Shown piece after piece: positions 57,182 to 64,000 of a DNA stretch of 64,000 nt. A program made the position numbers and the translations under genes. Source of the DNA: VXMO01 sp965219405 (GTDB taxonomy: Bacteria > Chloroflexota > Dehalococcoidia > UBA6926); the NCBI GenBank assembly GCA_965219405.1, contig OZ244736.1, forward strand, positions 744,001 to 808,000. Direction: 5' to 3'. How positions within the stretch are numbered: the stretch's first letter is position 1; each line of letters opens with the position of its first letter. The notes beneath the pieces are model-generated. The model made no database searches and was not told the origin of the DNA. It saw nothing but the letters and a program-made list of their open reading frames with translations.

Positions 57182-59038
57182 ATGAGCAGATGGACATTGC
57201 TCCTTGTCGGCTTGGTCGCCACGCTTGCGTTGCTCGCAGCAGCGTGTGGTACGGCCGAAGAGGATGAGGAGGATACACCTGTACCGGAACCAACAGCTAC
57301 GGCAGTCGTCATTACGGGGAGTTCGCCAACCGCGGCACCAGATAGTGATGACATGAGTGAAGACGACATGATGGATGAAAACGTCTCCGTCAGCGGCATT
57401 CCTCTTGATGAGGATGCCAGGTATGGCGGCGTCCTCCAAACGTCATATACGTCCCACAGCCCGAGCTTCATTCCGTGGGAGTCAGCAGCGGGACATTCAT
57501 TCCCTGTTGCTCACTTGCTGAATAACATGCTCATCAAGCCGCGAACGTGGGGTGACCGGGACGACTTTAGGAACCAGGTTTACTTTGAGTTGCATCCTGA
57601 CCTCGCCGAGAGCTGGGAACAGTCCGAAGATGGAAGAGCCTACACCTTTACGCTCCGCGACGGTGTGAATTGGTCAGATGGCGTGGCTGTCTCCTGCAAC
57701 GACATCAAGTGGTCGTTTGACACCATCAGGCTCCAACAGGATGCAGGGTTGCCCACCAGCCCGCGCAAGACCCACTACCTGGCCATCGACTCCATCACAT
57801 GCCCGGATGACCTGACCGTAGTCTTCAACCTCAGGTGGGCGAAGCCGGCCATGATTGAAGTCATCGGCCAGCCCTACAACGTCATCTTCCCGGCGCACAT
57901 CTACGAGACTGAATTCCTGGAGACAGGCGCGTTGCAGTCCTTCCGGGAGGAGCCCTCCAAGGCAACCACCGGCGCGTATACGCTCACCAGGTACATTGCT
58001 GGTGAGATATTCGTGTTTGAGCGCAACCCTGACTACTGGGACCAGCCGCTTCCGTACCTTGATGGCGTTGAGATGCGATTCCTTGGCCCAGGCTCCTCCC
58101 AGATCCCGCCGGCGTTGCGCGCCGGCCGACTGGACATTGGCAGCACCACTGGCTACACGGGCGGTCAGGCAGACACGCTTCTCGCAGAGTGCACGGAAGT
58201 GTGCCAGTTCTGGAACGACCGCGTCATCGCATCCTCGTTCAGCCCGGCCCTCTTCATCAACAAGGAACGGGAAGGCTGGATGTCGGATCAGAGGATCCAT
58301 GAAGCCTTTGCGTTGGCCGTTGACAACCAGAAGTACATCACGACGGTTCGCAATGACTGGTACGAGCTCCCGGTGGGCTGCGGATTCTATCCGACCTCCC
58401 CGTGGGCCATGCCCAGGGAACGCTGCGGTCAGATCATCGGATTCGCTGACGTAGTTCCTGAGACGCGTGAAGAGCGCGTCGCAGCGGCTGCCGCCGACAA
58501 GGAGCGCGCGCGTGAGTTGCTGAAGGAAGCCGGCTACGATGAGATGACTCCGCTTGAGGTAACGTGGACTGTCTGGGCGCCCATCCAGGGCGATGTCCCG
58601 GCCTTCTCCAGCGACCTTGAGGAGATCGGCGTGAAAGTGAACGTGGATGTTCAGGAGTCGGCGACCGCCTACGGTAACTGGGCGACAGCCAACTTCGACT
58701 TTGGCCTCCACAGCTTCTGGATCGCTGGCATCGACCCGGACGTGACGCTGTACGAGCACTTCTACACGGGTTCAGACCGCAACTACAACCGCTACAGCAA
58801 CCCTGAGTTCGACAACCTGGTCAACCAGATGAGCCGAACGCTGGACACGCAGGAGCGGAAGGAGCTTGCCTGGGACGCGATGGAGATGGCGTTGAGTGAC
58901 GTCGCCAAGATCGTCGTCTCCCACAGTTCCTACGTTGCAGCGGTCAACAAGGACGTCCGCGGCTACATGCCGGCCCTCAACTACCTCGCCGGCTACGGCC
59001 CGGTCTACCGCTACGCCCACGTCTGGCTTGATCGGTAA
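57182..59038 (+). CDS. Oligopeptide-type ABC solute-binding lipoprotein (SBP_bac_5), tandem copy 2
   Basis: 618 aa with the same signal (LLLVGLVATLALLAAACGTA) and acidic linker as its neighbours. After SVSGIPLDEDARYGGVLQTS the fold has HLLNNMLIKPRTWGDRDDF, GVAVSCNDIKWSFDTIRLQQ, GQPYNVIFPAHIYETEFLET, RFLGPGSSQIPPALRAGRLD and GIDPDVTLYEHFYTGSDRNY. From about residue 160 on it is nearly identical to copy 3, even at the DNA level, whereas the first part differs more, which suggests recent duplication with gene conversion. Cys pairs (TEVCQFW, VGCGFYP, MPRERCGQ) are conserved among the tandem copies. Confidence 0.93.
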   Translation: MSRWTLLLVGLVATLALLAAACGTAEEDEEDTPVPEPTATAVVITGSSPTAAPDSDDMSEDDMMDENVSVSGIPLDEDARYGGVLQTSYTSHSPSFIPWESAAGHSFPVAHLLNNMLIKPRTWGDRDDFRNQVYFELHPDLAESWEQSEDGRAYTFTLRDGVNWSDGVAVSCNDIKWSFDTIRLQQDAGLPTSPRKTHYLAIDSITCPDDLTVVFNLRWAKPAMIEVIGQPYNVIFPAHIYETEFLETGALQSFREEPSKATTGAYTLTRYIAGEIFVFERNPDYWDQPLPYLDGVEMRFLGPGSSQIPPALRAGRLDIGSTTGYTGGQADTLLAECTEVCQFWNDRVIASSFSPALFINKEREGWMSDQRIHEAFALAVDNQKYITTVRNDWYELPVGCGFYPTSPWAMPRERCGQIIGFADVVPETREERVAAAAADKERARELLKEAGYDEMTPLEVTWTVWAPIQGDVPAFSSDLEEIGVKVNVDVQESATAYGNWATANFDFGLHSFWIAGIDPDVTLYEHFYTGSDRNYNRYSNPEFDNLVNQMSRTLDTQERKELAWDAMEMALSDVAKIVVSHSSYVAAVNKDVRGYMPALNYLAGYGPVYRYAHVWLDR

Positions 59039-59084
59039 GCCATACCGCTGAGCCACGTGGCGCGGACGGCAAGTCCGAGACCAC

Positions 59085-59138
59085 AAGAGGGCCCCGATGC
59101 AACAGCATCGGGGCCCTCTTCACACATCATTCCTTTTT
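59085..59138 (+). terminator. Rho-independent terminator after tandem SBP gene 2
   Basis: AAGAGGGCCCCGATGC pairs perfectly with GCATCGGGGCCCTCTT across a short loop (59085-59120); a TTTTT run follows at the end of the feature. Confidence 0.88.
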
Positions 59139-59144
59139 GTAATA

Positions 59145-59188
59145 CCTAGTGTTACTAGGGTTGACACTAGCTAAGCGCGCGTCATAAT
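59145..59188 (+). promoter_or_regulatory. Promoter with palindromic operator, tandem SBP gene 3
   Basis: Perfect palindrome CCTAG-TGTTA-CTAGG (59145-59159), one base, TTGACA (59161-59166), 16-base spacer, CATAAT (59183-59188). GGGAGGAG precedes ATG 59226. Confidence 0.82.
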
Positions 59189-59225
59189 GACATAATCACG
59201 TCTTACCCTTGGGAGGAGAAAGACT

Positions 59226-61094
59226 ATGAGCAGATGGATGTTGCTCCTTATCGGCTTGGTGGCCACGCTTGCGCTTCTTGCGGCTGCGTGTGGGACGGCC
59301 GAAGAGGACGAAGACACGCCCGAACCGGCAGAACCCACCGCGACGGCTATTGTCATCACGGGGAGCGCGGCAGACACCCCGGAGCCCGCGACGGGCGATG
59401 ACACGGACGACGACGACGATATGACGATGGATGAAAACGTCTCCGTCAGCGGCATCCCGCTTGATCCGGATGCCAGGTACGGCGGCACCCTTCAAATCTC
59501 GTACACGAGCCACAGCCCAAGCTTCGTGCCGTGGGAATCCGCAGCCGGCCACTCATTTGAAGTGGCGCAAATGCTGAATAACATGCTGATCAAGTCGCGC
59601 ACGTGGGGTACAGAGGAAGATTTCAATAACTTTGCCTACTTCGAGCTGCATCCTGACCTCGCCACAGAGTGGGAGCAGTCCGAAGACGGACTGGCGTATA
59701 CCTTCAACCTGCGAGACGGCGTGGAATGGTCAGATGGCGTGGCTGTCTCCTGCAACGACATCAAGTGGTCGTTTGACACCATCAGGCTCCAACAGGACGC
59801 CGGGCTGCCGACCAGCCCGCGCAAGACCCACTACCTGGCCATCGATTCAATCGTCTGCCCCGATGACCTGACCGTAGTCTTCAACCTCAGGTGGGCGAAA
59901 CCGGCCATGATTGAAGTCATCGGCCAGCCCTACAACGTCATCTTCCCCGCGCACATCTACCAGACAGAGTTCCTGGAGACCGGCGCGCTGAGGTCCTTCC
60001 GGGAAGAGCCCTCCAAGGTAACCACCGGCGCCTACAGGCTGGCCGAGTGGATTCCCGGTGAAATATTCAGATTCGAGCGGAACCCTGATTACTGGGACGA
60101 GCCGCTCCCCTACCTTGATGGCGTTGAGATGCGATTCCTTGGCCCGGGCTCGTCCCAGATTCCGCCGGCGCTGCGCGCAGGCCGTCTGGACATCGGCAGC
60201 CCCAACGGCTATACGGGCGGACAGGCAGACTCGCTCCTCCAGGAATGCACAGAGATCTGCCAGTTCTGGCAGAACCGCATCATTGCATCCTCTTTCAGCC
60301 CGGCCCTCTTCATCAACAAGGAGCGGGAAGGCTGGATGTCGGATCAGAGGGTCCACGAGGCCTTTGCGCTGGCCGTTGACAACCAGAAGTACATCACGAC
60401 CGTCCGCAATGACTGGTACGAGCTCCCGGTGGGCTGTGGCTTCTATCCCACCTCCCCGTGGGCCATGCCCAGGGAACGCTGCGGCCAGATCGTCGGATTC
60501 GCTGACGTAGTTCCTGAGACGCGTGAAGAGCGCGTCGCAGCGGCTGCCGCCGACAAGGACCGCGCGCGTGAGTTGCTGAAGGAAGCCGGCTACGATGAGA
60601 TGACTCCGCTTGAGGTAACGTGGACTGTCTGGGCGCCCATCCAGGGCGATGTCCCGGCCTTCTCAAGCGACCTTGAGGAGATCGGCGTGAAAGTGAACGT
60701 GGATGTTCAGGAGTCGGCTACCGCCTACGGTAACTGGGCGACAGCCAACTTCGACTTCGGCCTCCATAGCTTCTGGATCGCGGGAATCGACCCGGACGTG
60801 ACGCTGTACGAGCACTTCTACACGGGTTCAGACCGCAACTACAACCGCTACAGCAACCCTGAGTTCGACAACCTGGTCAACCAGATGAGCCGAACGCTGG
60901 ACACGCAGGAGCGGAAGGAGCTCGCGTGGGACGCGATGGAAATGGCGTTGAGCGACGTCGCCAAGATTGTCGTTTCACACAGTTCCTACGTGATGGCCGT
61001 CAACAAGGACGTCCGCGGCTTTATGCCGGCCATCAATTACCTCTCCGCCTACGGACCGCTGAAGCGCTACCAGCACGTCTGGCTTGATCGGTAA
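59226..61094 (+). CDS. Oligopeptide-type ABC solute-binding lipoprotein (SBP_bac_5), tandem copy 3
   Basis: 622 aa. Signal LLLIGLVATLALLAAACGTA, acidic Asp-rich linker, SVSGIPLDPDARYGGTLQIS, then the family-5 fold as in copy 2 (MLNNMLIKSRTWGTEEDFNN, GVAVSCNDIKWSFDTIRLQQ, RFLGPGSSQIPPALRAGRLD, VTWTVWAPIQGDVPAFSSDL). Its central and C-terminal parts are almost the same as copy 2. The end, INYLSAYGPLKRYQHVWLDR, is typical of the set. It is followed by a GC-rich hairpin terminator and then tRNA-Sec on the other strand. Confidence 0.93.
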   Translation: MSRWMLLLIGLVATLALLAAACGTAEEDEDTPEPAEPTATAIVITGSAADTPEPATGDDTDDDDDMTMDENVSVSGIPLDPDARYGGTLQISYTSHSPSFVPWESAAGHSFEVAQMLNNMLIKSRTWGTEEDFNNFAYFELHPDLATEWEQSEDGLAYTFNLRDGVEWSDGVAVSCNDIKWSFDTIRLQQDAGLPTSPRKTHYLAIDSIVCPDDLTVVFNLRWAKPAMIEVIGQPYNVIFPAHIYQTEFLETGALRSFREEPSKVTTGAYRLAEWIPGEIFRFERNPDYWDEPLPYLDGVEMRFLGPGSSQIPPALRAGRLDIGSPNGYTGGQADSLLQECTEICQFWQNRIIASSFSPALFINKEREGWMSDQRVHEAFALAVDNQKYITTVRNDWYELPVGCGFYPTSPWAMPRERCGQIVGFADVVPETREERVAAAAADKDRARELLKEAGYDEMTPLEVTWTVWAPIQGDVPAFSSDLEEIGVKVNVDVQESATAYGNWATANFDFGLHSFWIAGIDPDVTLYEHFYTGSDRNYNRYSNPEFDNLVNQMSRTLDTQERKELAWDAMEMALSDVAKIVVSHSSYVMAVNKDVRGFMPAINYLSAYGPLKRYQHVWLDR

Positions 61095-61144
61095 GCCAAA
61101 TCGCTGAGCCGATGTGGCGCGGATAGCAAGTCCAAAGACCACAA

Positions 61145-61176
61145 GAGGGCCCCGGCGCAACAGCACCGGGGCCCTC
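61145..61176 (+). terminator. Hairpin terminator after tandem SBP gene 3
   Basis: GAGGGCCCCGG and CCGGGGCCCTC form a strong stem; the following ACTATTCC is only weakly T-rich. The stem resembles the one after copy 2, again pointing to duplication. Confidence 0.75.
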
Positions 61177-61194
61177 AACTATTCCCCGCAGCCC

Positions 61195-61223
61195 TCATGT
61201 CATTCTCAGCACAGCCAAGAATC
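61195..61223. repeat. Palindromic element of the CATTCTGAG...AAGAATC type
   Basis: Diverged copy of the family seen at 10935-10962 (GTCATTCTCAGCACAGCCAAGAATC). Confidence 0.65.
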
Positions 61224-61308
61224 TACAGCCTCAATATGCCGCTATAGCGGCACGCGGCGCCTCAACCCTTCCTTGCCCAGGGTCGAACCACGAACCGAGA
61301 GGAAAAAA

Positions 61309-61406
61309 TGGCGGGAGTAGGAGGGAGTCGAACCCACCGGAGACGGCGCAGGCCGCCCCCCATCGGGGTTGAAGCCCGTGGGCCCCACCGGGAACCATCT
61401 ACTCCC
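61309..61406 (-). tRNA. selC: Selenocysteine tRNA, anticodon UCA
   Basis: 98 nt with encoded CCA. The 8-bp acceptor stem GGGAGTAG (from 61406) pairs with CTACTCCC, followed by discriminator G and CCA (61312-61309). The D stem can form six pairs, GGTTCC with GGGGCC around a four-base loop. The anticodon loop is CTTCAAC with UCA in the centre, closed by CGGG/CCCG. A long variable arm (GGGGGCGGC with GCCGTCTCC) forms about nine pairs. The T arm has loop TTCGACT with GTGGG/CCCTC (one T-T mismatch). The 8+5 acceptor/T geometry, long D stem, long variable arm and UCA anticodon are specific to bacterial tRNA-Sec. T-rich sequence follows. It supports reading UGA as Sec at 5508. selA, selB and selD are not in the window. 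Confidence 0.9.
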
Positions 61407-61428
61407 GCGCTAAGCGGAAAACCAACTC

Positions 61429-61455
61429 CGTCATTCCCGCGAAAGCGGGAATCTT
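61429..61455. repeat. Palindromic element upstream of tRNA-Sec
   Basis: ATTCCCGCGAAAGCGGGAAT with CGTC and CTTG flanks. The rest of 61407-61571 has a small CTGGAAC/GTTCCAG hairpin (61524-61540) after trxB, with no T-run, and no gene. Confidence 0.88.
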
Positions 61456-61571
61456 GAACTAGGAGCGCAACTAGACCTCGTGACGCTCATCGGGCGCGGG
61501 GAATCGTCCCGCCCCCATCCAATCTGGAACAACGTTCCAGGGCAATTACGCCCTCAAACGCCGAGCGGTCC

Positions 61572-62489
61572 CTAAGAGTTCTCGGCGATGTACTTCTCAG
61601 CGAAAATCGCAGCTGTCGCCCCATCGCCAACCGCGGACGCGACCTGTCGCGCAGACTGCTGCCGAACGTCGCCCGCCGCAAACACGCCGGGGAACTGCGT
61701 CTCCATCTTCAGATTCACATGCAGGTGCCCCTGCTCATCCGCTGGAAGCTTGCCGCGCAGGAACTGCGTGTTCGGCGTCAGGCCCACATAGATGAAGACT
61801 CCATCAACGTTCCTCTCAGAAACTGACTCCTGCGTCACGTCCTTGAGCACCAGCGTATCGACCAGGCCGTTGCCCTTGATCTCCTGCACAGTCGTGTTCC
61901 ACAGGAAGTCCATCTTGTCATTGGCGAACGCGCGCTCCTGCAGGATCTTCTGCGCCCGCAACTCATCGCGCCGATGGATGATGGTCACCTTGGACGCGAA
62001 TCGCGTCAGGTACGCACCCTCCTCAACGGCCGCGTCGCCGCCGCCGACAACCACAAGCTCCTTATCGCGGAAGAATGCGCCGTCGCACACCGCGCAGTAG
62101 GAGACTCCACGACCGGAGAACTCGTCCTCGCCCGGCACCTCAAGCTTGTTGTGCATGGAGCCGGTCGCAATCACCAGCGTCTTGGCCCGGAGTTCGCCGT
62201 CGTCCGTCTTGACGACCTTGTAGTCGCCCTCAAGCTCGACGTCTTCGACCTCGGCATACTCCACGTTCAGGCCGAACTTCTCTGCGTGGTCCATCAACTT
62301 CTGACCGAGCTCCGGCCCCAGGATGTGCTCGAAGCCAGGATAATTCTCCACGTCCTCCGTCACGGCAAGCTGCCCGCCAACGAGGCCGCGTTCAATCAGC
62401 AGGGTATTCAGTCGAGAGCGCGTGCCATACAGGCCGGCCGCCGCTCCCGTCGGTCCCCCGCCCAGGATGATCAGATCATATGTATCCAA
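61572..62489 (-). CDS. trxB: Thioredoxin-disulfide reductase
   Basis: FAD/NADPH enzyme that keeps thioredoxin reduced; 305 aa, normal for the low-molecular-weight type. FAD-binding LIILGGGPTGAAAGLYGTRS, redox centre SYCAVCDGAFF (Cys132, Cys135), NADPH site ELVVVGGGDAAVEEGAYLTR, and the C-terminal FAD motif FPGVFAAGDVRQQSARQVAS. It is 136 bp downstream of trxA on the same strand, a natural pair, and tRNA-Sec follows. The system could also serve the selenoprotein at 5.1 kb, though that lipoprotein is extracytoplasmic and would need a transmembrane relay. Confidence 0.97.
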   Translation of the reverse strand: MDTYDLIILGGGPTGAAAGLYGTRSRLNTLLIERGLVGGQLAVTEDVENYPGFEHILGPELGQKLMDHAEKFGLNVEYAEVEDVELEGDYKVVKTDDGELRAKTLVIATGSMHNKLEVPGEDEFSGRGVSYCAVCDGAFFRDKELVVVGGGDAAVEEGAYLTRFASKVTIIHRRDELRAQKILQERAFANDKMDFLWNTTVQEIKGNGLVDTLVLKDVTQESVSERNVDGVFIYVGLTPNTQFLRGKLPADEQGHLHVNLKMETQFPGVFAAGDVRQQSARQVASAVGDGATAAIFAEKYIAENS

Positions 62490-62625
62490 AGTTCACCTCA
62501 CTGTGCAACTGATGTGAGAGGACGCCGCCCGGACACGTGTCCGCAACGGCGTCCGCCCGAGCTCCTCAAATAAGCAACCTTTGCATCAGTCCCGCCCATT
62601 CGCGGGAACCAAACGGGGCCGCTTG

Positions 62626-62958
62626 CTAAACGGTGACTACCTTGGAGAGGAGTCGATCCTTGATCGCCTTTTTCGGCATCGCGCCCACAACCTGTGCCAC
62701 AGGCTCGCCGCCCTGGAAGACTATCAGCGTCGGGATGCTCATCACCTGGTACTTCAGCGCGATGTTCGGCGCCTCGTCCACGTTCAGCTTCGTAAAGCCC
62801 ATGTCGGTGGAATATTCCTCCGCGAGCTCTTCGACGATAGGCGAGACGATCTTGCACGGGCCGCACCATGGCGCCCAGAAGTCCACGAGCACCGGCTTCT
62901 CCGCGCCCAGCACCTCGCTCTGAAAATCGTTCTCGGTCACATCTTGCAGCTTTGCCAT
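62626..62958 (-). CDS. trxA: Thioredoxin
   Basis: 110 aa from ATG 62958, preceded by AAGGAAGG; a longer frame to 63141 adds only non-conserved sequence. VLVDFWAPWCGPCKIVSPIV carries the WCGPC active site (Cys32, Cys35). Other hallmarks are FTKLNVDEAPNIALKYQVMS, cis-Pro in SIPTLIVFQGG and the helix MPKKAIKDRLL. Cytosolic disulfide reductant recycled by the neighbouring TrxB. Confidence 0.97.
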   Translation of the reverse strand: MAKLQDVTENDFQSEVLGAEKPVLVDFWAPWCGPCKIVSPIVEELAEEYSTDMGFTKLNVDEAPNIALKYQVMSIPTLIVFQGGEPVAQVVGAMPKKAIKDRLLSKVVTV

Positions 62959-63235
62959 CCCGGACCTTCCTTCCTGGTTCCTTACCCCTCTTTGGGTACA
63001 GTCTATCCCCACACGCAACAGCTTGCTCTTATTGTGCGGGCATATAAGTATACGAAATCTGCCCAAAGCTGTCATTCCACCCCACCCCCCCTTTTCCCTT
63101 AATAGACCACTCAGCGTCCAACGCGAACCGAGAAAAAACACCGGCGCGGGTGTATCATTGCGCTACAGCAAGGTGTGACCGCGCCCCTTTTAGGGTGAGT
63201 GCGGCGCTGACCTTCAAGGGGAGGTGGGGAAGACA

Positions 63236-64000
63236 GTGCGTAACTTTGACTATGTAGCGCCCAAGTCGCTCGCTGAGGCCGTGCAGGCCTTTGGGCAAGG
63301 CGGCGAGAAGGCGCGTGCCCTCGCAGGCGGCACCGACATCATTGACCAGATCCGTATCGGTCGCAGGACCCCGGAACTGCTCATTGATACCAAGCGCGTG
63401 CCTGAAATGATGGTCTTTGATGATGATGGCGCGGGTGGTCTACGCATCGGCGCGGCGCTCCCACTTTCACGCGTCCGTGACGATGATCGCGTCAAGGCCG
63501 GGTTCCCGTCCCTCGCGACGGCATCCGGACTCGTCGGCGCCATCCAGATTCAGAACCGTGCCACACTCGGCGGCAACGTCGGAAACGCCGCCCCGTCGGG
63601 TGACACCATCCCACCGCTGATGGTGCTCGGTGGCACCGTCGTCATCGCCGGCCCACGCGGCACTCGTGAAGAGCCGGTCGCCGATATCTTTGCCGGCCCT
63701 GGGCAGATGACACTCCAGCCGGACGAGTGCCTCGTTGAGTTTCGCGTCCCTGCCCCCAAGGCCAACAGTTCCAGCTACTACGTCCGATTCATTCCGCGCG
63801 CGGAGATGGACATCGCCGTCGTCGGCGTCGGCGTCTCTATGACACTCAATGGCGGCGGACAGGTAGAGGACGTCAACATCGCCCTCGCATCAGTCGCGCC
63901 CACGCCCGTCCGCGCGACCGACGCCGAGAATGTGCTGCGAGGCGAGACACTGACTGCCGCCCTCGCGCGTGAGGCCGGAGAACAGGCCGAGCACCACGCA
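63236..64000 (+). CDS. FAD-binding subunit of a xanthine dehydrogenase/CO dehydrogenase-type molybdoenzyme (CoxM-like), 3' end outside window
   Basis: 255 residues are visible from GTG 63236, preceded by GGGGAGGTGGGG. N-terminal FDYVAPKSLAEAVQAFGQGG and ALAGGTDIIDQIRIGRRTPE are the first FAD-binding motif of the CO dehydrogenase medium-subunit family. NRATLGGNVGNAAPSGDTIP is the second ('T.GGN..N.SP..D..P'). The CO dehydrogenase flavoprotein C-terminal domain begins near VRFIPRAEMDIAVVGVGVSM. It transfers electrons within a three-subunit hydroxylase. The large Mo subunit and the Fe-S subunit are presumably downstream, outside the window. Substrate unknown; CO dehydrogenase itself cannot be distinguished from other hydroxylases with this subunit alone. 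Confidence 0.9.
   Translation, partial: MRNFDYVAPKSLAEAVQAFGQGGEKARALAGGTDIIDQIRIGRRTPELLIDTKRVPEMMVFDDDGAGGLRIGAALPLSRVRDDDRVKAGFPSLATASGLVGAIQIQNRATLGGNVGNAAPSGDTIPPLMVLGGTVVIAGPRGTREEPVADIFAGPGQMTLQPDECLVEFRVPAPKANSSSYYVRFIPRAEMDIAVVGVGVSMTLNGGGQVEDVNIALASVAPTPVRATDAENVLRGETLTAALAREAGEQAEHHA

Noticed and set aside
63142..63235. N-terminal extension of trxA and small frames in the trxA-coxM gap
   Set aside because: The family start at 62958 has a strong Shine-Dalgarno; the rest of the gap holds only divergent promoter sequence without a clear motif.

Overview
The window is a high-GC bacterial chromosome segment that best fits a monoderm-like Chloroflexota (Dehalococcoidia / SAR202-type) organism. 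This is inferred from gene content: a membrane-anchored sortase, many lipoproteins with proline/threonine-rich linkers, several CaiB/BaiF CoA-transferases, an archaeal-type PEP carboxylase, a CoxM-type flavoprotein and many orphan oligopeptide-binding lipoproteins. No rRNA is present. The only tRNA found is a selenocysteine tRNA.

Layout. 1-2577: glycine betaine/proline ABC transporter (proVW, cut by the window edge). 2.8-5.1 kb: nitroreductase, DUF1801 protein, HNH nuclease. 5.1-7.2 kb: a selenocysteine-containing AhpC/thioredoxin-like lipoprotein (in-frame TGA plus a SECIS-like hairpin), then rplT, rpmI and infC on the same strand; infC apparently starts at AUA. 7.3-9.7 kb: double-length CaiB/BaiF protein. 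9.8-13.3 kb: repeat-rich islet with VapBC, a 68-aa protein and a DUF262/DUF1524 nuclease, lying between infC and thrS. 15.1-15.9 kb: DUF433/DUF5615 toxin-antitoxin-like pair between two copies of a 34-bp repeat. 15.9-22.7 kb: M42 aminopeptidase, PEP carboxylase, CTP synthase, Rho. 22.8-27.2 kb: a promoter, a roughly 360-nt structured leader and a 1349-aa exported surface protein. 27.3-29.4 kb: palindromic repeat cluster around a GIY-YIG protein and MeaB. 29.4-35.9 kb (minus): AlkZ-like winged-helix protein, PD-(D/E)XK nuclease, two-subunit ADP-forming acyl-CoA synthetase, sortase, TlpA-like thioredoxin. 36.1-38.8 kb: two CaiB/BaiF genes. 38.9-44.0 kb: two solute-binding lipoproteins fused to degenerate trypsin-like domains. 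44.0-49.6 kb: pstSCAB1B2-phoU. 49.8-53.0 kb: polA and a small upstream gene. 53.2-61.1 kb: four more oligopeptide-binding lipoproteins, the last three in tandem with near-identical promoters and a shared palindrome. 61.3-63.0 kb: tRNA-Sec, trxB, trxA. 63.2 kb to end: CoxM-like FAD subunit, cut by the edge.

How it fits together. The cell seems built for scavenging osmolytes, phosphate and peptides, and for CoA-ester catabolism (CoA-transferases, acyl-CoA synthetase, MeaB). It also carries a thiol/selenol redox module: the selenoprotein, TlpA, TrxA/TrxB and tRNA-Sec. Short palindromic repeats are everywhere. They surround the accessory genes, and several are inserted in frame inside conserved genes (rho, meaB, pyrG and the winged-helix gene).
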